Origin: Sphingopyxis sp. H053 | GTDB lineage: Bacteria > Pseudomonadota > Alphaproteobacteria > Sphingomonadales > Sphingomonadaceae | Length of the DNA stretch: 64,000 nucleotides | NCBI RefSeq assembly: GCF_001468225.1 | Contig: NZ_LNRU01000004.1 | Location: 62,001-126,000 of the forward strand | Direction of reading: 5' to 3' | In this document: positions 17,817 through 26,701 of the stretch, one piece after another | Layout of the letters: each line of letters starts with the position of its first letter | Position numbering within the stretch: position 1 is the stretch's first letter | The notes under the pieces: model-generated | The model's input: the letters and a program-made list of their open reading frames with translations, nothing else | Database searches by the model: none | Told to the model about the DNA's origin: nothing | Made by a program: the position numbers and the translations under genes

Positions 17817-18833
17817 CTAGCCCAGCAGCGCGCGCACGTCGTCGTAGAGCGGACGCGGCACCTGCACGCCATTCGCGAGGCTGCGCGCGCGCGCCTCGAA
17901 GCGGCGCTGCGACGGCAGGCGCGCGCCCTGCCCGGTGATCGCGTCGAATACCGCTTCGGCACGTTCGATATGCTTCGCCGCCTCGGCACCGAGGAAGCCC
18001 GCGGGATCGATCGCGAGAATGAATTCGCCGCCGATCGGCGATGAGCCGGCGCCATCGTCGAGCGCGATCGATTCGGCGCTGGTGAGATCGCCGATCAGCG
18101 GCCCCGCGATCAGTTCGACCATCGTCGCGAGCGCCGACCCCTTGTGCCCGCCGAACGTCAGCATCGCGCCGTCGAGCGCGGCTTTGGCATCGGTCGTCGG
18201 TCGCCCTTCGGCGTCGATGCCCCAGCCTTCGGGAATCGGCTTGCCGGCACGGCGATGCAGTTCGATCTCGCCGCGCGCGACCGCGCTCGTCGCGAAATCG
18301 AAGATATAGGGATAGGCGCCAGGGCGCGGCCAGCCGAACGCGATCGGGTTGGTGCCGAACAGCGGCTTGATGCCGCCGGCCGGGGCGACCCACGCGTGGC
18401 TGGGGGTGCAGGCGAAGGCGACGAGGCCCGCGGCGGCAACCGCTTCGACCTCGGGCCAGAGCGCCGCGAAATGCACGCAATTGTTGATCCCGAGCGCCGC
18501 AATTCCATTCCGCCGTGCCTTTTCGACGAGCGTCGGCAGCCCGGCGCCGAACGCGGTCTGGGCAAAGCCGCCGCCCGCATCGACCCGAACCAGCGCGGGC
18601 GCGATAGCGGACACGAGGGGGATGGCATCCTTGATCACTTTGCCTGTTTTCAGCGTGTTGACGCAAACGAGCAGGCGATAAATCCCGTGACTCGCGCATT
18701 CGTCGCGTTCGCCGGCGACGATTGTTTCGGTCACCGCCTCGACATGCTGCGGCGCGAGGCCGTGGTGCGTCAGGATTTCGCGCGACAGCGTCGCCACGTC
18801 ATCCAGCGAAAGTCGGACTTTTTCGTCGCTCAT
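17817..18833 (-). CDS. Ldh2/malate dehydrogenase-family reductase, probable delta1-pyrroline-2-carboxylate reductase
   Basis: 338 residues from ATG 18833 (a GTG sits one codon earlier). The family (COG2055, malate/L-sulfolactate/pyrroline-2-carboxylate reductases) shows in the N-terminal Gly-Glu-Arg-Asp-Glu-Cys-Ala-Ser-His-Gly, the Asn-Asn-Cys-Val-His loop and the nucleotide-binding Gly-Gly-His-Lys-Gly-Ser near 235. In hydroxyproline loci these enzymes reduce cyclic imino acids such as pyrroline-2-carboxylate to L-proline with NAD(P)H. Divergent from the GH127 gene, sharing operator 3. No trans-3-Hyp dehydratase is visible, so its imine would come from the D-amino acid oxidase. Confidence 0.85.
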   Translation of the reverse strand: MSDEKVRLSLDDVATLSREILTHHGLAPQHVEAVTETIVAGERDECASHGIYRLLVCVNTLKTGKVIKDAIPLVSAIAPALVRVDAGGGFAQTAFGAGLPTLVEKARRNGIAALGINNCVHFAALWPEVEAVAAAGLVAFACTPSHAWVAPAGGIKPLFGTNPIAFGWPRPGAYPYIFDFATSAVARGEIELHRRAGKPIPEGWGIDAEGRPTTDAKAALDGAMLTFGGHKGSALATMVELIAGPLIGDLTSAESIALDDGAGSSPIGGEFILAIDPAGFLGAEAAKHIERAEAVFDAITGQGARLPSQRRFEARARSLANGVQVPRPLYDDVRALLG

Positions 18834-18882
18834 CACTCATCTCACACAAATGTTCCAAGGGCCATTATAGCCGCTTGCTAAA

Positions 18883-18899
18883 TTCGTATACTATATAAT
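18883..18899. promoter_or_regulatory. operator 3 (GTATAC palindrome), probable GntR site
   Basis: TTCGTATACTAT at 18883-18894 runs into TATAAT (18894-18899), a good -10 box for the rightward GH127 operon. It lies between the divergent reductase and GH127 genes. Overlap of operator and -10 suggests repression. Confidence 0.65.
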
Positions 18900-18935
18900 A
18901 TGCTGTTGCCAAGGCGAGCGAAGTCTCAGGGGAGC

Positions 18936-21326
18936 ATGATGCAAATATGGCACGTCGATCGCCGCACCCTGCTCGCGGGCGCCGCAGCCGCCGCGCTTGT
19001 CCCTGTTTTCGCCCGCGCCGCCCCCGTTTCGACCACGACGTTCGGGCCAGCCAAACCGCTGCCCCTGTCGGCAGTCCGCCTGCTCGAATCGCCCTGGCTT
19101 GAGGCGATCGAAGGCAATCGTCGCTATCTCCACGCACTCGAACCCGACCGCCTGCTGCATAATTTTCGCGCCAGCGCGGGACTCGAACCCAAGGGTGCGG
19201 TCTATGGCGGGTGGGAAAGCGATACCATTGCGGGGCACAGCCTCGGCCATTATCTGACCGCCTTGTCGCTGATGTATGCCCAGACGGGCGACGAAGAATG
19301 CAAGCGCCGCGCCGGGTACATCATCGATGAACTCGCCGCGGCACAGACCGCGCATGGCGACGGCTATGTCGCGGGTTTCACGCGCAAGCGCGGCGATGCC
19401 GTCGAGGATGGCAAGGCGATCTTCGCCGAGCTGAAACGCGGCGACATCCGTTCGATGGGGTTCGACCTCAACGGCTGCTGGGTGCCCTTCTATAACTGGC
19501 ACAAATTGTTCGCCGGATTGTTCGACGCGCAGGAGCTTTGCGGCAATGCGAAGGCGCTACCCGTCGCGGTCGGGCTCGGCACCTATATCGATGGCGTGTT
19601 CGCAGCGTTGAACGACGATCAGGTCCAGCAGATACTCGATTGCGAGCATGGCGGAATCAACGAGAGCTTTGCCGAGCTGCACGCGCGAACGAAAGACCCG
19701 CGCTGGCTGCGCCTCGCCGAGCGGCTGCGGCACCGCAAGATACTCGACCCGCTCAGCGAGGGCACGGATTCGCTGCCGTGGATCCATGCCAACACCCAGA
19801 TCCCGAAAATCATCGGCCTCGCGCGGCTGCACGAGCTGACCGGCAAGGCGGGCGACGCGGCGGCGGCGCGCTTCTTCTGGGAAACGGTGATCCGCGACTA
19901 TAGCTACGTCATCGGCGGCAATGCCGACCGCGAATATTTCCCGGCGCCGCGGACGATCTCGAAACATATCACCGAGCAGACGTGCGAAAGCTGCAACAGC
20001 TATAATATGCTCAAGCTCACCCGCCACCTCTATGGCTGGCGGCCCGAGGCGCGGCTGTTCGATTATTATGAGCGCGCGCACACCAACCATATCCTCGCGC
20101 ATCAGGACCCGGCGACGGGCATGTTCGCCTATATGGTGCCGCTGATGTCGGGGTCGGCGCGCGAATTTTCGAAACCCTTCGACGATTTCTGGTGCTGCGT
20201 CGGGTCGGGAATGGAAAGCCACGCCAAGCATGGCGATTCGGTGTGGTGGCAGAGCGGCGACACGCTGCTCGTGAACCTCTACATCGCCTCGACCGCGACA
20301 TGGGAAAGCCAGGGCGCGAGCTTCCGGATGGAGACCGCCTACCCGTTCGGCGATCGGGTCGATCTCACACTCGAGACGCTGGGCCGCTCACGCGATTTTG
20401 CCGTCGCGCTGCGAATCCCTGGCTGGTGCGAGGGCGCGGCGCTGACGGTGAACGGCAAATCCGTGCCCGCGGGAACCTCTGGCGATTATGCGGTGATCCG
20501 CCGCCGCTGGGCGAAGGGCGACCGGATCGCGCTGACGCTGCCGATGCGGCTGCGCACCGAAGCCGCGAACGACGATCCGGCGACCGTCGCGCTGCTCCAC
20601 GGCCCCGTCGTACTCGCCGCCGACCTCGGCCCCGCCGACCAGCCGTTCGAGGGGCCCGCTCCCGCGCTCGTCGCGGCCGATCTGCTCGCGGGCTTCGCGC
20701 CGGTCGATGCCGCGGCAGGTCGTTTCCGTACGACCGGCATCGCACGGCCCGCCGACCTCAGCTTCGCACCCTTTTACCAGCAGCGCGATCGCCGCACCGC
20801 GGTCTATTTCAAAAGCTTCGACGACGCCGGCTGGGCGCGCGAGCAGGTCGCCTTTGCCGCCGAGCATGCGCGCCAGCAGGATCTCGCGCGCCGGTCGGTC
20901 GATGTGATGAATTTGGGCGAGATGCAGCCCGAGCGCGACCATGGGCTGACCGCCAAGAACAGCTATGCCGTCACCTATCGCGGCCGCCACGGGCGCGATG
21001 CCCGGACCTTCGGCTTTTTCGAATATAGAGCGAAGGTGCGCCCCGGACCGCTGGTGCTGCAGGCGACCTATTGGGGCGAAGAGCGGAACAAGCTGTTCGA
21101 CATCCTCATCGACGGAACGAAGATCGCGACGCAGGCACTGGATGGCGGGCACCCCGGCGAATTTTTCACGATCGATTATCCGATCCCGGCCGACCTGACC
21201 CGCGGCAAGGGCGAAGTTACCGTCCGCTTCCAGCCCGCCAACGACACCACACGCTGCGGCCCCGTTTTCGGCGTCCGCATCTTCACGCCCGCTTCAGCCC
21301 CCGAAACAGCCAAAGGGACGGTTTGA
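18936..21326 (+). CDS. DUF1680 beta-L-arabinofuranosidase (GH127/GH146 type), exported
   Basis: 796 residues from ATG 18936; an ATG at 18939 is equally possible behind AGGGGAG. An Asp-Arg-Arg-Thr-Leu-Leu signal sequence (Tat-like) leads an alpha6/alpha6 barrel. The zinc/nucleophile site of beta-L-arabinofuranosidases is intact: Glu351-Ser-Cys353 and Cys420-Cys421 in Phe-Trp-Cys-Cys-Val-Gly, matching Glu338/Cys340/Cys417/Cys418 of the Bifidobacterium enzyme HypBA1. A beta-sandwich region follows from about 690. HypBA1 releases L-arabinose from Hyp-linked oligosaccharides of plant extensins, exactly what a Hyp locus would need. Related families also act on pectic side chains, so specificity is inferred. 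First gene of a five-gene operon. Confidence 0.9.
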   Translation: MMQIWHVDRRTLLAGAAAAALVPVFARAAPVSTTTFGPAKPLPLSAVRLLESPWLEAIEGNRRYLHALEPDRLLHNFRASAGLEPKGAVYGGWESDTIAGHSLGHYLTALSLMYAQTGDEECKRRAGYIIDELAAAQTAHGDGYVAGFTRKRGDAVEDGKAIFAELKRGDIRSMGFDLNGCWVPFYNWHKLFAGLFDAQELCGNAKALPVAVGLGTYIDGVFAALNDDQVQQILDCEHGGINESFAELHARTKDPRWLRLAERLRHRKILDPLSEGTDSLPWIHANTQIPKIIGLARLHELTGKAGDAAAARFFWETVIRDYSYVIGGNADREYFPAPRTISKHITEQTCESCNSYNMLKLTRHLYGWRPEARLFDYYERAHTNHILAHQDPATGMFAYMVPLMSGSAREFSKPFDDFWCCVGSGMESHAKHGDSVWWQSGDTLLVNLYIASTATWESQGASFRMETAYPFGDRVDLTLETLGRSRDFAVALRIPGWCEGAALTVNGKSVPAGTSGDYAVIRRRWAKGDRIALTLPMRLRTEAANDDPATVALLHGPVVLAADLGPADQPFEGPAPALVAADLLAGFAPVDAAAGRFRTTGIARPADLSFAPFYQQRDRRTAVYFKSFDDAGWAREQVAFAAEHARQQDLARRSVDVMNLGEMQPERDHGLTAKNSYAVTYRGRHGRDARTFGFFEYRAKVRPGPLVLQATYWGEERNKLFDILIDGTKIATQALDGGHPGEFFTIDYPIPADLTRGKGEVTVRFQPANDTTRCGPVFGVRIFTPASAPETAKGTV

Positions 21327-21365
21327 CGCACGGCTAATCCGACAATGAAACAGGGGGTCGCAAAA

Positions 21366-23084
21366 ATGGATAGACGCTATCGATTGCTGGTCACGCTCGG
21401 GCTTGTGATATTCGCGCAGCCCACGCTCGCGCAGGAACAGGGCGCGAAGCCCGCGGTCCACGCCAAGTCGGCGATGGCGTCCTCGTCGAACCCCACCGTG
21501 ACCAACGCGATGGTCGAGGTGATGAAGAAAGGCGGCACCGCGCTCGACGCCGTGCTGACCGCGGTGCCGATGCAAGCGGTGATCGAACCGCAGATGACGA
21601 CCCTCGCGGGCGGCGTCTCGATCCTCTATTATGACGCCAAGACCCGCGAATATCATTATCTCGACGCCGAGCTCGATCATACCAAGGACGCACAGGTCGG
21701 CGGCGGCTGGGCGCAATATACCGGCGGCGGCGGCGGCGGCGAGCGGCTGCCCGACACGTCGGGCAAGCGCATCGGTATTCCCGGCACGGTCGCGGGGATG
21801 AAGGCGGCGGCGGACCGCTTCGGCACGCTCAAATGGGGCGATTATTTCGCCCCCGCGATCAAGCTCGCCGACGATGGCTACCCGATGTATTCCTTCCTCT
21901 ACGGCGAACTCGCCGAGGCCGCGCTGACGCGGCTATCGGCCTATCCGTCGGGGCGCGAGGAATATCTGCCCGACGGCTATGTCCCGCCCGTCGGCACGAT
22001 CGTGAAGCATCCGCGGCTGGCGCAGGCAATGCGCCGCATTTCGGCCGAAGGACCATCATATATCTACACCGGCGAATGGGCGCAGCGCTTCGTCGCCGCG
22101 GTGCGCGCGACGGGCGGGGGGCTGACCGCCGAGGAACTGGCGGGGTACAAGGCGCGCTGGGAAACCCCGCTGCGCTCGACCTATAATGGTTACGAGGTCA
22201 TCGGCGCGCCGCCGCCGTCGACCGCGGGCACGCTGATCTCGATGGTGCTCAACGTCGTCGAGAATTACGACCTCAAAGCGCGGCCGCATTATGCGCAGTC
22301 GGCCGAGGCGCTCGAACTGATCCGCCGCGCCTTCGGCTTCGCCGAGACCGCGACCGATGAGTTCGTGCGCGATCCGCTGAGCTATGATGTCCCGACCGAG
22401 ATGTTGCTGTCGAAAGACAATGCGAAGCGCTTTGCGGCGCAGGTGACCGCGAGCCTGCCCAAGCCGGCCACGACATCGCCGCAAGCCGCGGCAACGCCGG
22501 GAAGCGCGCTCGAACTCGCCGCTTCCTTCGACACCCACGACCGGCATTCGACCGACACCAACCATCTCGTTGCGGTCGATGCGCAGGGGAATATGGCCTC
22601 GGTCACCCACTCGGTTTACGGCAGCACCTTCGCGACCGGCATGGTCGTCGACGGGATCGCGATGAACAGCGGCAATAATTTCCCCGGCAACACCGCGGGT
22701 CCCGGCCGCCGCGTGATCTCGCCCTTTCCGCCGACGATGGTCGCGAAGGACGGCAAGCCATGGATGACGATCGGCTCGCCCGGCCTGTCGTCACGCGCGG
22801 TGACGATCACGCTGATCAACCTGCTCGGTTATGGCATGCCGCTCGAACAGGCGGTCGACGCGCCGCGTTTCCAGGGATCGCAGGCGGGCGTGCCGATGGT
22901 GGTCGAAAGCCGCGTGACGCAGGCCGTGCGCGACGAACTTAAGACGCGCTACGGCGTCAATGTCCGCCCGACCGCCCCCTATAATTGGCACTTCGGATCG
23001 ATCCAGGCGATCCAGCGCAATCCCGACGGCAGCCTGACCGGCGTCGCCGATCCTCGCCGCGCCGGCCTCGCGGCCGGTTACTGA
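21366..23084 (+). CDS. gamma-glutamyltransferase family protein (copy 2)
   Basis: 572 residues from ATG 21366, chosen because AGGGGG lies eight bases upstream; an in-frame ATG at 21345 has no such site. Signal peptide to about residue 23 (Thr-Leu-Ala-Gln). The Ntn-hydrolase cleavage site reads Ser-Thr-Asp-Thr-Asn-His-Leu-Val-Ala-Val-Asp, giving nucleophile Thr398, followed by the Gly-Ser-Pro-Gly oxyanion region. It is quite diverged from copy 1 at 9199-11040, with a different processing motif, so the two probably act on different gamma-glutamyl or acyl-amide substrates. Second gene of the GH127 operon. Confidence 0.9.
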   Translation: MDRRYRLLVTLGLVIFAQPTLAQEQGAKPAVHAKSAMASSSNPTVTNAMVEVMKKGGTALDAVLTAVPMQAVIEPQMTTLAGGVSILYYDAKTREYHYLDAELDHTKDAQVGGGWAQYTGGGGGGERLPDTSGKRIGIPGTVAGMKAAADRFGTLKWGDYFAPAIKLADDGYPMYSFLYGELAEAALTRLSAYPSGREEYLPDGYVPPVGTIVKHPRLAQAMRRISAEGPSYIYTGEWAQRFVAAVRATGGGLTAEELAGYKARWETPLRSTYNGYEVIGAPPPSTAGTLISMVLNVVENYDLKARPHYAQSAEALELIRRAFGFAETATDEFVRDPLSYDVPTEMLLSKDNAKRFAAQVTASLPKPATTSPQAAATPGSALELAASFDTHDRHSTDTNHLVAVDAQGNMASVTHSVYGSTFATGMVVDGIAMNSGNNFPGNTAGPGRRVISPFPPTMVAKDGKPWMTIGSPGLSSRAVTITLINLLGYGMPLEQAVDAPRFQGSQAGVPMVVESRVTQAVRDELKTRYGVNVRPTAPYNWHFGSIQAIQRNPDGSLTGVADPRRAGLAAGY

Positions 23085-23102
23085 TCAACAGGAGAAATTT
23101 CG

Positions 23103-24851
23103 ATGCGATATCTCGCTCCCGCACTGCTGGCGGTCTCGGCCATCGCCCTCGGCGCTCCCGCTTTCGCGCAAGCTCCGCAATCGGCCTCACAGTCGGCAGA
23201 CGCGCGGCTGAAGGCGCTTTACGATGCCGAGTGGAAATGGCGCACGCAGGAGCTCGCGCTCGACCCGGACGGCGACCGCGACGGCAGCGACCGCTTTCCG
23301 AGCGTCGATGCCGCAAGCCAGGCGCGCCGCGCCGCCTATTGGAACAATACGCTGGCCGAGCTCAACAAGATCCCGTTCGACCAGCTGTCGCTCGAAGAGC
23401 GGATAAACGCCGAGGTGTTCAAGACCGCACTCGAAGAGTTCGGGGTCGAGCAGAAATACCGCGAATATGAGGATCCGTTCTTTTTCTGGACGTGGATCGC
23501 GCCGCGCGGCGGGCTGCCGAACGCCGACGCCTATCGCAATTATATCAAGCGGCTCGGCGATATGCCGCGTTATGTCGATCAGCAGATCGTCAACATGCGC
23601 GCAGGGCTCAAGCGCGGCTTCACCAAGCCGCAGGTCTCGCTAGCCGGCCGTGACGCGCCGATCGAACCGCTGGCGTCGGCCGATGTCGACAAGAACCCGC
23701 TGTTCACCAGCTTCGCTGCAATGCCCGGCAGCATCCCCGAAACCGAACGCACGGCTTTGGTAGCCGAGGGCCGCGCTGCGGTCGCTGCTGCGGCACCGGC
23801 GTTCGCAAAGCTGCGCGCCTTCGTCCGCGACGAATATATCCCCAAGGCGCGCACCGCGATCGCGGGCGAAGCGCTGCCCGACGGCAAGGCCTATTATGCC
23901 GCGAAGATTCGCCAATATACGACGCTCGACCTGACACCCGAGCAGATCCATGAAATCGGGATCAAGGAGGTCGCGCGGATCGACGCCGACATGCAGGCGA
24001 CGATGAAGAAGTCGGGATGGACGGGCGATTTCGCCGGCTTCCTCCACTTTCTCAAGACCGATCCGCAGTTTACCGCGAAATCGCCGTACGAGCTGATGGC
24101 GAAATCGGCCTATGTCGCGAACCGGATCAACGGCCAGCTCAAATTCCTCGTCGGCCACCTGCCGCGCTATCGCTTCACGATCCGCCAGACGCCCGACAAT
24201 ATCGCGCCCTTCGCGACCGGGGGAAACGGGGGGCTCGAGAGCTGCCTGATGAACACCTATAACCTCCCCGCGCGGCCGCTCTATACGATCCCGCCTTTGA
24301 CCGCGCACGAATGCGCACCGGGGCATAGCTTTCAGGCGGCGCTCGCGCTCGAGGCGCCCGACCGGCCGCAGATCCGTCGGACGACCTATTTCTCGGGCTA
24401 TGGCGAAGGCTGGGGGCTCTACACCGAATGGCTCGGCATCCAGATGGGGCTCTACGAAACGCCCTATGACGAGTTCGGGCGCGAGACGTACGAGATGTGG
24501 CGCGCGGCGCGGCTCGTCGTCGACACCGGGCTGCATCACAAGGGCTGGACGCGCCAGCAGGCGCTCGATTTCATGAAGGCGCACACAGCGCTGTCGGATC
24601 ACGAGATCACGATCGAGGTCGATCGTTACATCAACGATCCGGGCCAAGCGCTCGCGTACAAGCTCGGCGAGATGCTGATCCGCCGCAAGCGTGCCGAGGC
24701 CGAAGCGAAACTCGGTGCCAGTTTCGACCAGCGCTGGTTCCACGACACGCTGCTCGGGCTCGGGTCGGTGCCGCTGCCGACGCTCGAGCGCGTGCTCGAC
24801 GAATGGATCGCGGGCGGGGGCAAGAACCCCAATCCCGAACCCGCCGCCTGA
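23103..24851 (+). CDS. DUF885 family putative metallopeptidase (copy 2)
   Basis: 582 residues, signal peptide to about residue 22 (Pro-Ala-Phe-Ala-Gln). Zinc-site motif His402-Glu403-Cys-Ala-Pro-Gly-His408 and the Gly-Tyr-Gly-Glu-Gly-Trp ligand loop are intact. GGAGAA lies just upstream. Strongly similar in layout to copies 1 and 3; copy 3 follows after 23 bp, so this pair is a tandem duplication. Presumed periplasmic peptidase within the GH127 operon. Confidence 0.88.
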   Translation: MRYLAPALLAVSAIALGAPAFAQAPQSASQSADARLKALYDAEWKWRTQELALDPDGDRDGSDRFPSVDAASQARRAAYWNNTLAELNKIPFDQLSLEERINAEVFKTALEEFGVEQKYREYEDPFFFWTWIAPRGGLPNADAYRNYIKRLGDMPRYVDQQIVNMRAGLKRGFTKPQVSLAGRDAPIEPLASADVDKNPLFTSFAAMPGSIPETERTALVAEGRAAVAAAAPAFAKLRAFVRDEYIPKARTAIAGEALPDGKAYYAAKIRQYTTLDLTPEQIHEIGIKEVARIDADMQATMKKSGWTGDFAGFLHFLKTDPQFTAKSPYELMAKSAYVANRINGQLKFLVGHLPRYRFTIRQTPDNIAPFATGGNGGLESCLMNTYNLPARPLYTIPPLTAHECAPGHSFQAALALEAPDRPQIRRTTYFSGYGEGWGLYTEWLGIQMGLYETPYDEFGRETYEMWRAARLVVDTGLHHKGWTRQQALDFMKAHTALSDHEITIEVDRYINDPGQALAYKLGEMLIRRKRAEAEAKLGASFDQRWFHDTLLGLGSVPLPTLERVLDEWIAGGGKNPNPEPAA

Positions 24852-24874
24852 TTCTTCCGACAAGGAGACGCAAA

Positions 24875-26662
24875 TTGCTCACCCGCACGATCCTGCTTTC
24901 GACCCTCGCCCTCCTGCCGCTCGCGCCTGCGGCGGCAGAGGCACAAGCCGCGGCTGCCCCTTCGGCCGCGGCGGCCACGCCGGGAAGCGCCGACGCCCGG
25001 CTTCGCGAGCTGTACGAGGCCGAGTGGGCCTGGCGGCAGAAGGAATTCGCCCGGCGCATCGGCGACCCGCCCTTCACCGCGTCGGCCGACCATCTGCCGC
25101 GCGTCGATGCGGCGACGCAGGCGGCGCGGCAGGCCTATTGGCAAAAGATGCTCGCCGCGCTCGACACGATTCCGGTCGATCAATTGTCCGAGAATGAGAA
25201 GATCAATGCCGCGGTGCTGCGCACCAGCCTCGAGGCCTTCGTCGCCGAGGGCAAGTACCGGATGTGGGAAATGCCGTTCAACGCCGATAGCCAGTTCTGG
25301 TCGGGGCTGAGTGCGCGCGACGCCTGGCCGTCGCTTGAGGAATATCAACGCTACATCGGCCGCATGCGCGACATCCCGCGCTATTTCGACGAGCAGATCG
25401 TCAATATGCGCGCGGGGCTGAAGCGCGGCTTCAGCGTGCCGCGCGCCTCGCTCGAAGGACGCGACGCAACGATCGCCGCCTATGTCGACACCGACCCGGC
25501 GAAAAACCCCTTCTACAGCGCCTTCGCCAAGATGCCTTCGACGATCCCGGCAGCGGATCAGGAGCGGTTGCGTACCGAAGCGCAGGAGGTGATTTCGGGG
25601 ACGGTGGCGCCCGCGTACGCCAAGCTGCTGACCTTCTTCAAGCAAGAGTATCTGCCCAAGGCGCGCACGACGCTGGCGGCCGAGGCGATGCCCGACGGCA
25701 AGGCCTTTTATCAGGCGCAGATCCGCGAATATACGACCACCGCGCTGACCGCCGAACAGATCCACGAAATCGGCCTCAAGGAAGTCGCGCGGATCACTGC
25801 CGAGATGGAGCAGGTGAAGGAGAAGGCGGGGTTCAAAGGCGACCTTGCGGCGTTCATCCAGTTCCTGCGCACCGACCCGCAATTTTATGCGAAGACCCCC
25901 GAGGAGCTTCTCGCCTTCTCGGCGCTTGTCGCCAAGCGCGCCGACGGCCAGCTGAAATATACGATCGGCTTCCTGCCGCGCTACCGCTTCACCATCCTGC
26001 CGGTGCCCGACGCGATCGCGCCGACCTATACGTCGGGGCGCGGCGGGCTCGATGCGTGCCTGATGAACACCTATGATCTGCCGTCGCGGCCGCTGTACCA
26101 GATCCCCGCGCTGACGCTCCACGAATGCGTTCCCGGGCACAGCTTCCAGGCCGCGGTCGCGCTCGAGACGGTGAAATGGCCCGCCTTCCGCCGCCAGACC
26201 TATTTCTCGGGCTATGGCGAGGGCTGGGGACTCTACACCGAATGGCTCGGCACCAAGATGGGCATTTATCGCACGCCCTACGAGGATTTCGGGCGGCTTT
26301 CGTTCGAAATGTGGCGCGCCTCGCGGCTCGTCGTCGACACCGGCGTCCATCATTATGGCTGGAGCCGCGAGAAGGCGATCGACTATCTCGCGAGCCACAC
26401 CGCACTCGCGCAGCACGACGTCGAGACCGAGATCGACCGCTATATCAGCTGGCCCGGACAGGCGCTCGCTTACAAGCTGGGCGAGATCACGATCCGCCGG
26501 CTGCGCGCCGACGCCGAGGCAAAGCTCGGGCCGAAGTTCGACCAGCGCAAGTTCCACGACACCTTCCTCGCCCTGGGGTCGGTGCCGCTTCCGGTGCTCG
26601 AACAGCAGCTTGAAAAATTCATCGCCGATGGCGGCGAAGGTCCGACCGCCGCCGCCCCCTGA
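24875..26662 (+). CDS. DUF885 family putative metallopeptidase (copy 3), TTG start
   Basis: 595 residues from a TTG at 24875, chosen because AGGAG lies seven bases upstream and it gives a clean signal peptide (Leu-Thr-Arg-Thr-Ile-Leu-Leu to Ala-Glu-Ala-Gln); earlier in-frame starts lie inside the preceding gene. Motif His416-Glu417-Cys-Val-Pro-Gly-His422 and the Gly-Glu-Gly-Trp loop are intact. Closest in feel to copy 1, including shared Ser-Thr-Ile-Pro-Ala-Ala and Gly-Arg-Gly-Gly-Leu stretches. Fourth gene of the GH127 operon. Confidence 0.87.
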   Translation: MLTRTILLSTLALLPLAPAAAEAQAAAAPSAAAATPGSADARLRELYEAEWAWRQKEFARRIGDPPFTASADHLPRVDAATQAARQAYWQKMLAALDTIPVDQLSENEKINAAVLRTSLEAFVAEGKYRMWEMPFNADSQFWSGLSARDAWPSLEEYQRYIGRMRDIPRYFDEQIVNMRAGLKRGFSVPRASLEGRDATIAAYVDTDPAKNPFYSAFAKMPSTIPAADQERLRTEAQEVISGTVAPAYAKLLTFFKQEYLPKARTTLAAEAMPDGKAFYQAQIREYTTTALTAEQIHEIGLKEVARITAEMEQVKEKAGFKGDLAAFIQFLRTDPQFYAKTPEELLAFSALVAKRADGQLKYTIGFLPRYRFTILPVPDAIAPTYTSGRGGLDACLMNTYDLPSRPLYQIPALTLHECVPGHSFQAAVALETVKWPAFRRQTYFSGYGEGWGLYTEWLGTKMGIYRTPYEDFGRLSFEMWRASRLVVDTGVHHYGWSREKAIDYLASHTALAQHDVETEIDRYISWPGQALAYKLGEITIRRLRADAEAKLGPKFDQRKFHDTFLALGSVPLPVLEQQLEKFIADGGEGPTAAAP

Positions 26663-26701
26663 TTTCCTTCCCCCCCGACAGAATATTCCCAGGAGAGATC
26701 C

